Shown here in pieces: positions 23,048 to 31,880 of a stretch of DNA of 42,246 bases. Both the position numbers and the translations under genes were made by a program. How positions within the stretch are numbered: position 1 is the first letter of the stretch; each line of letters begins with the position of its first letter. The stretch is from Planctomycetaceae bacterium. GTDB lineage: Bacteria > Planctomycetota > Planctomycetia > Planctomycetales > Planctomycetaceae. The stretch lies in NCBI GenBank assembly GCA_029243145.1, contig JAQWSQ010000006.1:1-42246 (forward strand), written 5' to 3'. The notes beneath the pieces are model-generated. The model saw only the letters and a program-made list of their open reading frames with translations. It had not been told where the DNA came from and ran no database searches.

Positions 23048-24049
23048 TTAGAAATCGTACCACAGTCCGAAACCGATTTGCTCTTCATGCTGATTGAAGA
23101 ACGAGAACTGAGGACTCTTGCCGTTGTAATACGAGAGACCTGTTCGCAGGAGTCCGGGATAATGCTCGCTTCGCCACGCCCAACCCGCTTGAGCGGCAAA
23201 GCCGCCTCCAAAATCGACCTCTTCTCGCAAGTCGCCATTCAGTGCGAAGAAAGGGGCTCCTTGAATGCCGGTGGGGCTGGGAGGAGCGTAATCGATGCCG
23301 AAAGTGAATCGCCACGGTCCGGCAACTTCTCTCCAAAATGCGTAGGCTGATTCGCCGTAAAGGCGGACGGAGGGAATGGGATAGTAAGAGTATCCGAGTA
23401 CGACAGAATCGCGAAAATAGTTCAGCCGATCGAAACCCACATTTTTGAGCAGAAATTCGTCGCCAAGATGCGAACTGATATGAGAATATCCAAACTTGAA
23501 ACGGTGTGGGCCCGCACCCCAAGTGATGGGAACATCGACACGGAAATCAACCGAGCGCACGTCTTGATGTTCGTTGGGATCCATACGCAACTTTGCGGCG
23601 GCCAGGATGTCGAGTTGCACACCTTCAGGTCGATCAGCCGGCCCCCAACGAAAGAGCCCCAACCGACCACCGAGTGTGGAATCCCACAACCAACCATCTT
23701 CTTTTTCATAGACCCATTGAGTTCAGAGTCGCGGTTCGTGGGGATTGCCAAGATATGTGGAATAGATGAATTCCTCTGGCATAAAGACAAATGAGGGATA
23801 TTCAGATGGTCCAGAAAGCCGATCATCGAGAGACTGCGGTTGGCTATTGAAATCGCTGATTTCTTGTCCGGAAGAATACAGAACCTTCCCAGCAGATGCT
23901 GAGAAAATATCTTCTGCGTTAGTCCAGTTTTGTGCGGAGAGTTCACAACAGAAAGCAAGTAGAGTCAGCAGAGACCACCAGACGTACTTCCACCCCGAAC
24001 AGTGATGCTGTTGCAGCTTCAATCGAATTGTAGAGCTTGGGAAACGCAT
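23048..24049 (-). pseudogene. DUF1207 outer-membrane-type beta-barrel gene interrupted by an in-frame TGA
   Basis: From the ATG at 24049 (GAGG 6 nt upstream) the frame encodes a signal peptide and the DUF1207 N-terminal segment EEFIYSTYLGNPHEPRL. A TGA follows (23725-23723), after which the same frame continues at once with TQWVYEKEDGWLWDSTLGG and the rest of the barrel to a stop at 23048. The remainder has alternating aromatic strands ending in GLWYDF, an outer-membrane barrel end. Without the TGA the protein would be 333 residues, normal for the family. The family usually has a small residue such as Ser at this point, so a TCA to TGA change would explain it. Alternatives are a sequencing error or read-through. 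It lies between the two giant paralogs. Confidence 0.85.
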
Positions 24050-24100
24050 CGAAAGCCTCAAAACGATCAGCAGGTGATGCGAGGGGCAGGGGGCCTCTAC

Positions 24101-24135
24101 GAAAAATGGGACTGGAGTTTTAATTCTCCAGTCCC
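24101..24135 (-). terminator. Rho-independent terminator of the 1649-residue giant gene
   Basis: On the minus strand GGGACTGGAG (24135-24126) pairs perfectly with CTCCAGTCCC (24117-24108) around an 8-nt AATTAAAA loop, followed by ATTTTTC. It lies about 50 bp past the stop codon at 24188, ends that transcript, and separates it from the DUF1207 gene. Confidence 0.9.
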
Positions 24136-24187
24136 ATGAGCTCAAGATCGATTAGCAAGCTAATCATGTTTGCTGTCAACGTAAGAA

Positions 24188-27100
24188 CTACTTATAAACG
24201 GGGGAATTCGCATCTCCTGCCGATTCGATGTACAACAACAGATCGAAGATTTCGTGTTTTGTGAGCGTGTTCAAAAGTCCTTCGGGCATGAGTGAAACTT
24301 TCGAATCGACTCGTTCTTCAATAGTGTCCTTCGGGATTTCGATCGCCTTGGCATCTTTTTCCAGCGGGTTGGCTATCAGGCGAATCACTTTGTCATCTTC
24401 GTAGACGATAACTCCGCTATAAGGCTTTCCTTCGTCATTGATAACAATTTGGGTGCGATACTTTTCGTCGATGACCTTGGAAGGCTCGATCATCTCGTTC
24501 AACACTCGCACACGGTCAAGTTTTCCGTCCTGCATTTTCTGACGCACTAATGTCAGGTCGGGACCAAATTTGGCACCTTCTCCTTTCATTTGGTGGCATT
24601 GAACGCAGGCAATCGATTTGAACAACAGGCGGCCATTTTCGAAGGATCGATTTTCATCGGCTTGAGGCAACGAAGCGAGCAAGTCTTCGACTTTCCACTT
24701 ACGGACAAAACGACGTTGGTACATCGGACCGTTCGAGTGATTGTGCTCTTCAGCCGGTTCATCGAGTTGTTCCAGAGGGATCTCTGAAATGTCTTTCACG
24801 ACGTGAATTGTGCCATACATGGTTCGCCAGTGACCGGGGAACGTACAGACAAACGGATAATCTCCCAGTGATTGCGGAGCCGTCAGCTTGAGGCGTTCTT
24901 GTAATCCTGGTTGTAGCAACCCCGTGTAGGCGAGAACTTTATCGGTATCGGGAATGAACTGCTTTTTCATCGCCTCGGGTGATGATCCAAGTTTCTCAGC
25001 CAGAATTCCGACTTCCTCGCGTGCGCCGGGTGTGGTGAGGACCAGATTGTGAGGCATGATGTCGTTATTCTCGAAAACAATTTCGAAAGGTTTGCCCGCT
25101 TCGACATACAGGTTCGTTCGGTCGTACTGCATTTTGTGTGGTACAGGCCGAATGAAAAAGACATCGACTCCCAGTTGCCGGAACTGAGTGATCAAAGAGC
25201 GTGCTTCAGATTCGGGAAGAATAACTGCCAATCGTTTACCGAGCTGAATCGCTTCCATGATGTCATCTCGCGTTCGCTGCTCGATGGGAATCTGTTCGAC
25301 GATGCCGAGCAGATTATCGATGAGCGGTCGCACTTCCTGTTCAGAAAGTTTGGCACGGTTGAGACGACTGAGGGCTGAGACTGCTTCTGGCCGTGAGGTA
25401 TTGGTTTTGACAAAATCTGACAGTGTTGAGAACGTCTCTGCTTCATGTCCGGGAATGGAGACGATAGAGCGGATGGCTTCTTCACGGATCACCTGTTTGG
25501 GATTACCTTTGACGGCAAACTCGGTTTTGGGATTGGGGACTTTATTGTTTCCACGAGCGTAAACCGCTTGTCGGGAAGAATCGAGTATTTCGATTTTGAA
25601 TTTATCAATCCGATTGCCCGTGCCTCCATCGGTTCGGTTCCAGACTAGAATCTGTTCTATTGGATAATCGGCTTTCAAATCGACCTCCCACCAAGGGTTT
25701 CGCTCCCCGTTGGTATGCGTCGAAGTACCTTCGTTGTAAACACCGCTGGTGTTTCCATCGATGGCGCGATTGGGAGTTCCACTGAAAGCGGTTGAAGACT
25801 GAGAGGCTTTCCCCTTGGTGGCAATGTTTTCGCCTCTACTGAAGATTTGAACCTCGGCTAACGTCAATGTGCGACTCTTACCAGGAAGTGTTATACGAAC
25901 GTAGCGACCAAGTTGTCCTTGTTGTTGACCGAGGGTGGCGGCCAATGTCTCTGGAAGACCGTGCAAGAGTGGCTCAATTTTGGAATACGTCTTCTGCCGC
26001 ACATCAACAGACTGAATGAGCGAGATGGCGGCGACCAGATCTCGAAGTGCTCCGAGTGATTTGGTTGCAGTCGCCCAAGCGGCGTCGATGTTTTGATCGG
26101 CCGTGATGAGTGCCGCGAAGGCGACTCTCCGGGTGATCGGTTTTTGTGCCGACTCGGTCAACTCTTCAATTTGTGATCGATGTTTGGTGATGTTCTTGCC
26201 GGGTTGACGGCTGAGTAAAATTCCCAAGTCGATCAACACATGTTCGCCGTGCTCGCTGTCTTGTGTGTCAAGCTGCGAGATCGTTTCCAGTAACTCGTCC
26301 ATAGGAGTGGTGTTGTGGAGACGGGCGAGGCCGTCGATGGCTTCTTGACGATGTTGGAACACAACGCCGTGTCGGTTGAGCATCTCGTTGTAAACAATCC
26401 CACTCCGCGCCATGTTGATCAGGTCGGGCGTTTTGATGGTTGAGATAATGAACTTAATGCCTTCGGTATTTCCCTTGGCAAACGGTTGTCCCGCAGCGAC
26501 TGCCGGTAACCAGTAAGGTTCGAGAGCCTGCATGGTTTGTTTCAAGGTATAGTCGAGATAATAATCCATCTCGTGATTGAGTGCCTGCAGCGCAATTTCG
26601 CCCGCTTCTGGTGTTTCAAAGAAACTGGCAGAGCGAACGGCTTCAAGACGGACACGTGGATGGTCGTCGTTGGCCATCTCTTGCAACAGATTTAATGCTT
26701 CGGAAACATCATCACGCCAATAACCCAAGACACGAGTTGCCGCAGCGCGAGCGTGGTAGTCGGGTGAGTGTAAAACACGTCGCAGGTGGCTGACATCGAC
26801 GGCGTTATGATGCTGTCGAACCCACAAGGTTTCGAGCAACAGGTGCTCGTAGTTGTCGGCGTTCTTATCGAGACCCGCGATGAATTTTTGAATGCCTGTC
26901 ACGACCGATGCTGTGGGACGTTCGCGTAGTTCGATTTTGACCCGGTAACGGGTGCGGTCTTCCGGTTCATTGAGAAGAGTGAGCAGTTCTTCCACCGAGG
27001 CACCTTTGATGGTCGGCATTTTGACCAACGGACGTGAGGGATAGGTGATTCGCCAGATTCGTCCGTGAGTGTGGTCGCGATTCGGGTCGCGGATGGAGTG

Positions 27101-29137
27101 TTGTAAGTGACCGATGAGTGGGTTGAACCAGTCAACGATGTAGAGCGCACCATCCGGGCCGAATTGAATGTCGGTCGGGCGGAAGTTGCGATCAGATGAG
27201 TACAACAACGGTTCGATCTCTTTACCGACGAAGCCGGATTTCTCTTCTTTGACCGTGTGTTGCAGGATTCCCTGGAATCCAATCACGTTATTGAGTAGGT
27301 AATTGCCTTGCGCTTCTGGCGGGAAATGTCGGCTGGAAACAAGTTCGCAGCCAGCCGTCGGGCGGACACGTTTCGGAAAGAACTGTTCCATCGTGGGAGC
27401 ATAGGCAAACTTGAATGGTCCAAAATCTTCCTGACCAGTAAATTGTGGAGCCTTGCCTGAAAAAGCGGTGCCAAAGTAATTCGCACCACCCGAGGCATCG
27501 GCGACAAAGTTTTGTCCCCATTTGTCAAAGACGTGACCCCAAGGGTTGGCGAAGTTGTAATGCACGAAGGTCTCAAATATTTCCTTGGTGGGGTCGTACC
27601 GATAGATTCCCCCGTGTGCATTGCGGACTGGTCCATACGGAGTCTCGACCATCGAGTGATGGAACGTTCCTTCATGCAAATAGAGTCCGCCGCCCGGCCC
27701 CCAAGTGAAAGCGCCAATGGAATGGTGAGTATCACCAGAGTCAAAGCCGTGGAGAACGAGACGAGAGTAGTCGGCTTTGCCGTCGCCGTCGGTATCTTTG
27801 AGGAAGGTTAAATTCGGCTGTTGTGAAACATAGACGCCGCCATCTCCGAGTTCAAAACCGGTGGGGACATGTAGGTTTTCTGCAAAGACGGTTTGCTTGT
27901 CGGCCTTGCCATCGCCATCCGTGTCTTCCAGAACGAGAAGCTTATCGTGTGGCTTATTGGGCGGTTTGTAGCCGGGGTATGAAGGCATTGTGGCGACCCA
28001 CAAGCGACCTTGAGTATCGAACGTAATCTGGACCGGGTTTTCAATGTCCGGAAAATCGACTTCGCTCGCAAACAGATTGACCGCGTATCCATCGGCAACA
28101 TGGAATTGTTTGATGGCCTCTTCGGGCGGAAGAATCTCGATTGGTTCTTTGTAGTTGGTTTCCACAGGAATATAGCCGCGAGTACCTGAGTAATCGGGAG
28201 TGGCGGGAATTGGCTGTCCGTTGACGAGCTTCCAGATGCGTTGATCGACGACGGCACACATCTCGTCGAGCTTGGCCCGCTCATTCTCCATGACTTCTTC
28301 ATTGTTCCAGACTTTGTTGCGAGCACCATAAATGTAATAGCCGTTGACAGCTCGATAGCGATTGAACCACTGATAATCTTTTTCTTGAACTTCAGCGAGT
28401 AACTGCGGTGATACCTGTTGTTGGGGAGCTTCATCAGTCAAGGCTTCGTAGAAAACGGGAGCGAGCTTTTTGTAGCCAGCATCCGTGAGGTGAATTCCGT
28501 TGAAAGTGACATGTTCGGATTCTTGCAACATCACTTTTTGGGTTGGCGTAAACAGGTCAACAAACGAGACCGATTCTCCCGCAGCGACTTTCTTCATGAC
28601 CTGAGAGTACATGGCAATGTTGGCGTTGTTTGCTGAACCATCTGGCAGATTAGGGTTCTTTAAGTTTTCGTGAGGAATCGGTGTGAACAAAACCAATCGA
28701 GGGGCTGACTCTCCGTTGTACTTTTGTTGGAGAGTATGTCGGACGAATTGTTTCAAATCGTCTTCAAACTTTTCGAGTCCCTCTTCACCTTTGAATGATT
28801 CATTGAAGCCAAAGAACGCAAAGACGACATCCGTTTCGGAATGTGTCAGGTGTTGGTCTGGTTCGCCGAAGTTCAATGATCGAGGGCGAAAGGCAACATC
28901 GTCGGCGGAGAACGCCAGATTACGAAAGGATAATTGCAGGTCGGGATGATTGGCATGCAGCAAGGATTCGAACTGGCCGAAGTATTGCATTCGTTCAGCC
29001 AGAGTTGCGCCGATCAGGCTGACTTTATCCCCTTTCTGAAATTCAAACTGAGGGGATTCCGCTTGAGCGGCAGAATCAAGCATTCCAACTATGTCGAGAA
29101 CAAATAGGCCAAGAACGACTAGCAAGCAACGTTTCAT
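24188..29137 (-). CDS. giant secreted redox fusion with added F5/8-type C domain
   Basis: Protein of 1649 residues from the ATG at 29137 (GAGG 6 nt upstream); another ATG at 29149 is in frame. Numbering below is from 29149. Parts: signal peptide; SGNH-like domain (about 35-240) with FFGFNESF and FNGIHLTDAGY but no nucleophile Ser (LIGATLAER); PVC-type dehydrogenase propeller (about 340-705) with two DTDGDGKAD loops; long HEAT-like helical region (about 715-1070); F5/8 type C (discoidin-like) carbohydrate-binding domain (about 1075-1215, TKGKASQSSTAFSG, NPWWEVDL); more helices; type 1 copper domain with H1367, C1435, H1440 and M1444; cytochrome c with CVQCH (1515-1519). Probably an extracellular or periplasmic oxidase/dehydrogenase acting on carbohydrate. 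Ended by the terminator at 24101-24135. Confidence 0.88.
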   Translation of the reverse strand: MKRCLLVVLGLFVLDIVGMLDSAAQAESPQFEFQKGDKVSLIGATLAERMQYFGQFESLLHANHPDLQLSFRNLAFSADDVAFRPRSLNFGEPDQHLTHSETDVVFAFFGFNESFKGEEGLEKFEDDLKQFVRHTLQQKYNGESAPRLVLFTPIPHENLKNPNLPDGSANNANIAMYSQVMKKVAAGESVSFVDLFTPTQKVMLQESEHVTFNGIHLTDAGYKKLAPVFYEALTDEAPQQQVSPQLLAEVQEKDYQWFNRYRAVNGYYIYGARNKVWNNEEVMENERAKLDEMCAVVDQRIWKLVNGQPIPATPDYSGTRGYIPVETNYKEPIEILPPEEAIKQFHVADGYAVNLFASEVDFPDIENPVQITFDTQGRLWVATMPSYPGYKPPNKPHDKLLVLEDTDGDGKADKQTVFAENLHVPTGFELGDGGVYVSQQPNLTFLKDTDGDGKADYSRLVLHGFDSGDTHHSIGAFTWGPGGGLYLHEGTFHHSMVETPYGPVRNAHGGIYRYDPTKEIFETFVHYNFANPWGHVFDKWGQNFVADASGGANYFGTAFSGKAPQFTGQEDFGPFKFAYAPTMEQFFPKRVRPTAGCELVSSRHFPPEAQGNYLLNNVIGFQGILQHTVKEEKSGFVGKEIEPLLYSSDRNFRPTDIQFGPDGALYIVDWFNPLIGHLQHSIRDPNRDHTHGRIWRITYPSRPLVKMPTIKGASVEELLTLLNEPEDRTRYRVKIELRERPTASVVTGIQKFIAGLDKNADNYEHLLLETLWVRQHHNAVDVSHLRRVLHSPDYHARAAATRVLGYWRDDVSEALNLLQEMANDDHPRVRLEAVRSASFFETPEAGEIALQALNHEMDYYLDYTLKQTMQALEPYWLPAVAAGQPFAKGNTEGIKFIISTIKTPDLINMARSGIVYNEMLNRHGVVFQHRQEAIDGLARLHNTTPMDELLETISQLDTQDSEHGEHVLIDLGILLSRQPGKNITKHRSQIEELTESAQKPITRRVAFAALITADQNIDAAWATATKSLGALRDLVAAISLIQSVDVRQKTYSKIEPLLHGLPETLAATLGQQQGQLGRYVRITLPGKSRTLTLAEVQIFSRGENIATKGKASQSSTAFSGTPNRAIDGNTSGVYNEGTSTHTNGERNPWWEVDLKADYPIEQILVWNRTDGGTGNRIDKFKIEILDSSRQAVYARGNNKVPNPKTEFAVKGNPKQVIREEAIRSIVSIPGHEAETFSTLSDFVKTNTSRPEAVSALSRLNRAKLSEQEVRPLIDNLLGIVEQIPIEQRTRDDIMEAIQLGKRLAVILPESEARSLITQFRQLGVDVFFIRPVPHKMQYDRTNLYVEAGKPFEIVFENNDIMPHNLVLTTPGAREEVGILAEKLGSSPEAMKKQFIPDTDKVLAYTGLLQPGLQERLKLTAPQSLGDYPFVCTFPGHWRTMYGTIHVVKDISEIPLEQLDEPAEEHNHSNGPMYQRRFVRKWKVEDLLASLPQADENRSFENGRLLFKSIACVQCHQMKGEGAKFGPDLTLVRQKMQDGKLDRVRVLNEMIEPSKVIDEKYRTQIVINDEGKPYSGVIVYEDDKVIRLIANPLEKDAKAIEIPKDTIEERVDSKVSLMPEGLLNTLTKHEIFDLLLYIESAGDANSPVYK

Positions 29138-29454
29138 CGGTATCCTCATCTTTAGTTGTGTGTGATTTCTTGTGTGGTGTGGGAGGGAAATCGCGGGGCC
29201 AACGATTCCTAATCGGGTGGGAGAGCGTGATTCAGAGAATCGACCACTCTTTTTCCATTATCAGGACCACACCCCGACAAGCAAGTCTCTGTACGCATTG
29301 ATTGGAGGTTTCACGAAGACAAACTTCCTGAAAAATGTGAAATCGAACCAGATTTTGGGAATTTATCAGATTCACATTGGCTCCTGTTTCATAAGCTGAT
29401 CAGCCCATTCCGAATTCTCGATGACCTTTCATTCTCACTCCGAGGAGTTTTTCC
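29138..29454. other. divergent intergenic region
   Basis: About 317 bp between the divergently transcribed giant fusion gene and the DUF4349 lipoprotein gene. It must hold promoters for both, but I see no convincing -35/-10 pair, operator or structured RNA. Confidence 0.5.
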
Positions 29455-30405
29455 ATGTTGAAATATCTGCGCTCCCGATGCGTCCATCCGATGCCGTCTG
29501 TATGCCTCAGTGTCTGTCTTTTATTGACGTTGACCATCATCGGCTGCAGTGCGGAAGGCACCTATCAAGATTACGAGTCGTCCTACGATTCTGAAGCCAC
29601 GATGTCAGAGGGTTCCTATGAAGAGAGTGTCTCCACTCAACCGGTGGCCACCATGGTGGAAGACACGGCGAAACCCGCGAATGAGCATCTCACCAAGAAA
29701 CTGGCGCAACGCAAAGTCGTCTACACCTCTGATATGAAATTAGAGGTCAAAGAGTTTGAAACTGCCGTTGTGGATTTAAGAACGCTCGTGAACGAACATC
29801 AGGGATTCATTGCGTCTCACAACATTGATGGAGGAGCGGGCAGTCGTCGAACGGGACATTGGAAGATTCGCGTGCCGTCTGTTTCATTCGATAGTTTTCA
29901 TGCGGGTTTGAAATCGCTCGGATATCCGGTCAAAGATATGCTCGACTCAAAAGAAGTGACCGAAGAATATGTGGATGTCGAACACCGCATCGAAAATCTG
30001 AAGCAGATGGAAGAACGGCTGAGTGAGCTACTCAAGAAAAACACCAAAAGCCTCAGAGACATCTTTGAAGTTGAGAAAGAACTGTCCCGTGTAGGAGGCG
30101 AAATTGAACGCATGCAGGGAAGACTCGAACTCCTGAAAGACATGACGGCTCTCGCGACCATCAATCTGGATGTCAGCGAAGAAGACGTCTACGAACCGCC
30201 AGTTTTGGTTGCCGAGATCCCTCCAACCTTTCAGGAACGAGTGAGTGAGACGTTTGGTGCATCAGCGGGGACCTTTGTTGAACTGTTGCAGGCTGTCACC
30301 TTGCTGGTGATTGCAATTACTCCCTGGTTACCAATTTTGATTCCGTTCATTCTGTGTCTTCGATACATTGCCAAAAAGTCTCGGCCCGCTTCTGTCGAGT
30401 TTTAA
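29455..30405 (+). CDS. DUF4349 domain lipoprotein
   Basis: Protein of 316 residues; ATG at 29455 with GGAG 7 nt upstream. The N-terminal hydrophobic segment ends in a lipobox (LTIIGC, lipidated Cys31), then an acidic Ser/Glu/Tyr-rich linker. The DUF4349 core follows: RKVVYTSDMKLEVKEFETAVVDL, GGAGSRRTGHWKIRVPSVSFDSF, KEVTEEYVDVEHRIENLKQMEERL, then a coiled coil (about 175-225) with RDIFEVEKELSRVGGEIERMQGRL. A C-terminal transmembrane helix (about 275-302) is followed by a basic cytoplasmic end. The family is of unknown function and is often a membrane-attached envelope protein. Having both a lipid anchor and a C-terminal helix suggests it may link two membranes or fold back. Confidence 0.92.
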   Translation: MLKYLRSRCVHPMPSVCLSVCLLLTLTIIGCSAEGTYQDYESSYDSEATMSEGSYEESVSTQPVATMVEDTAKPANEHLTKKLAQRKVVYTSDMKLEVKEFETAVVDLRTLVNEHQGFIASHNIDGGAGSRRTGHWKIRVPSVSFDSFHAGLKSLGYPVKDMLDSKEVTEEYVDVEHRIENLKQMEERLSELLKKNTKSLRDIFEVEKELSRVGGEIERMQGRLELLKDMTALATINLDVSEEDVYEPPVLVAEIPPTFQERVSETFGASAGTFVELLQAVTLLVIAITPWLPILIPFILCLRYIAKKSRPASVEF

Positions 30406-30583
30406 TTGAGAAGCGAAGTGGGGGTAGGTGGCTCCCATTGCGTGATTTTTTATCTCACGTCACGCCAGTTACACAAATTCTCTCTTCAAATCACGAATTA
30501 TGTACTGTGATCTGTTCAAATCGGACTCAGTTACGGTTTCAATGGGGTCACTGAGAATGTTCTGGTTTTTAGGAGAATGAAGT

Positions 30584-31825
30584 ATGTCACGGTTTGCTCT
30601 TTTTGTTGCTGTGTTGCTGACAGTCAACACTCAACTTTCTGCGGCTGATTGGCCTTGGTGGCGAGGGCCGAGTTTTAATGGCATTGCCGCTGAAGGTCAA
30701 AACCCTCCGACCAAATGGAACGCCACCCAAAACATCGTTTGGAAGACGACTGTTCCCGGTCGCGGGCATTCGTCACCGATTATCGTGGGTGACAAGGTGA
30801 TTCTCACCACGGCCGATGAGAACGCGAAAGTCCAGTCGGTCGTGGCATTCGATCGCCAGAGCGGCAACCAACTTTGGAAAACAGACATTCACAAGGGCGG
30901 TTTCCTGGCCGAAATTCATAAGAAGAATACTCACGCGTCGCCGACAGCAGCGTGGGATGGGGAAAGTCTGTTCGTCGTCTTTGCGAATTCCAATGCCGTC
31001 TCTATAACGGCTCTCGATATCGATGGGAATCAACTTTGGCAGAAAAAGGCGGGAGGATTCACCCCCCAGAAATATTCGTTCGGCTATGGTCCCTCTCCTT
31101 TGGTTTACAAAGATAAAGTGATTGTCTCTGGCGAATACGAAGCCGGGGGTTTTATCAAAGCCTTTGATCGCAAGACCGGGAAAGAACTCTGGGAGTCCAG
31201 CCGCAAGGGCCTTATCAGTTTTTCATCACCTGTCGTTGCCAATATTGGAGGAGTCGATTATCTCTTGATGACCGGGGGCAATTATCTCGCGGGATACGAC
31301 CCCGAAAATGGAAAAGGTGTCTGGCGTGCGGAAGGTTGCTCGATGGCGACTTGTGGGACACTTGTCTGGGAAGGTGATATGGTCTTTGGTTCGGGAGGGT
31401 ATCCCGATAAACAAACGGTCGGGGTCCAGGTCCGTAACGGAAAAGCTCAGCAGGTTTGGAGCAACGAAGAGAAATGTTACGAGCAATCAATGCTCGTTCA
31501 CGATGGTTATCTTTATGCGGTGACCGATAATGGAATCGCTTTCTGCTGGGAAGCGAAAACCGGAAAAGAGATGTGGAAAACGCGTCTCGGAAGCCCGGTC
31601 TCTTCCTCATTGACGCTTGCTGGAGACACCCTGTACTTCTCTGATGAACGAGGAACAACCTACGTCTTTAAAGCGACGGCTGAAAAGTTCACGCCGATTG
31701 CTCAAAACAAACTGGGGAATATTTCGTTCGCGACACCAGTCATTGTCGACAACCAAATCTTTCTGCGTCACGCTGACAATTCGTCAGGACAGTGGGTTGA
31801 AACGCTCTACTGTATCGGCAATTGA
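30584..31825 (+). CDS. secreted PQQ-type beta-propeller protein
   Basis: Protein of 413 residues; ATG at 30584 with GGAG nearby. A signal peptide (MSRFALFVAVLLTVNTQLSAA) is followed by DWPWWRGPSFNGIA, a very common start of planctomycete PQQ-repeat proteins. Repeated blades show the tryptophan-docking pattern, e.g. VAFDRQSGNQLWKT, LDIDGNQLWQKKA, FDRKTGKELWESS, YDPENGKGVWRA and WEAKTGKEMWKTRLG. These repeats resemble quinoprotein dehydrogenases and BamB, but catalytic PQQ and calcium ligands are not evident, so a scaffold or binding role is as likely. It lies 55 bp before the cytoplasmic sulfatase gene and may share its transcript. Confidence 0.9.
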   Translation: MSRFALFVAVLLTVNTQLSAADWPWWRGPSFNGIAAEGQNPPTKWNATQNIVWKTTVPGRGHSSPIIVGDKVILTTADENAKVQSVVAFDRQSGNQLWKTDIHKGGFLAEIHKKNTHASPTAAWDGESLFVVFANSNAVSITALDIDGNQLWQKKAGGFTPQKYSFGYGPSPLVYKDKVIVSGEYEAGGFIKAFDRKTGKELWESSRKGLISFSSPVVANIGGVDYLLMTGGNYLAGYDPENGKGVWRAEGCSMATCGTLVWEGDMVFGSGGYPDKQTVGVQVRNGKAQQVWSNEEKCYEQSMLVHDGYLYAVTDNGIAFCWEAKTGKEMWKTRLGSPVSSSLTLAGDTLYFSDERGTTYVFKATAEKFTPIAQNKLGNISFATPVIVDNQIFLRHADNSSGQWVETLYCIGN

Positions 31826-31880
31826 ATTTGCTCCCCCATTTTACGCTACCTGAAATACTCGCACTCAAGATCCACACACC

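Noticed and set aside
23048-24049. TGA read as selenocysteine in the DUF1207 gene
   Set aside because: The family has no conserved Cys or redox site at this position; a recent nonsense change or sequencing error is simpler.
24188-29137. A frameshifted merger of several separate genes
   Set aside because: The frame is open throughout, and the domain order is matched by the second giant protein in the same window, so the fusion is genuine.
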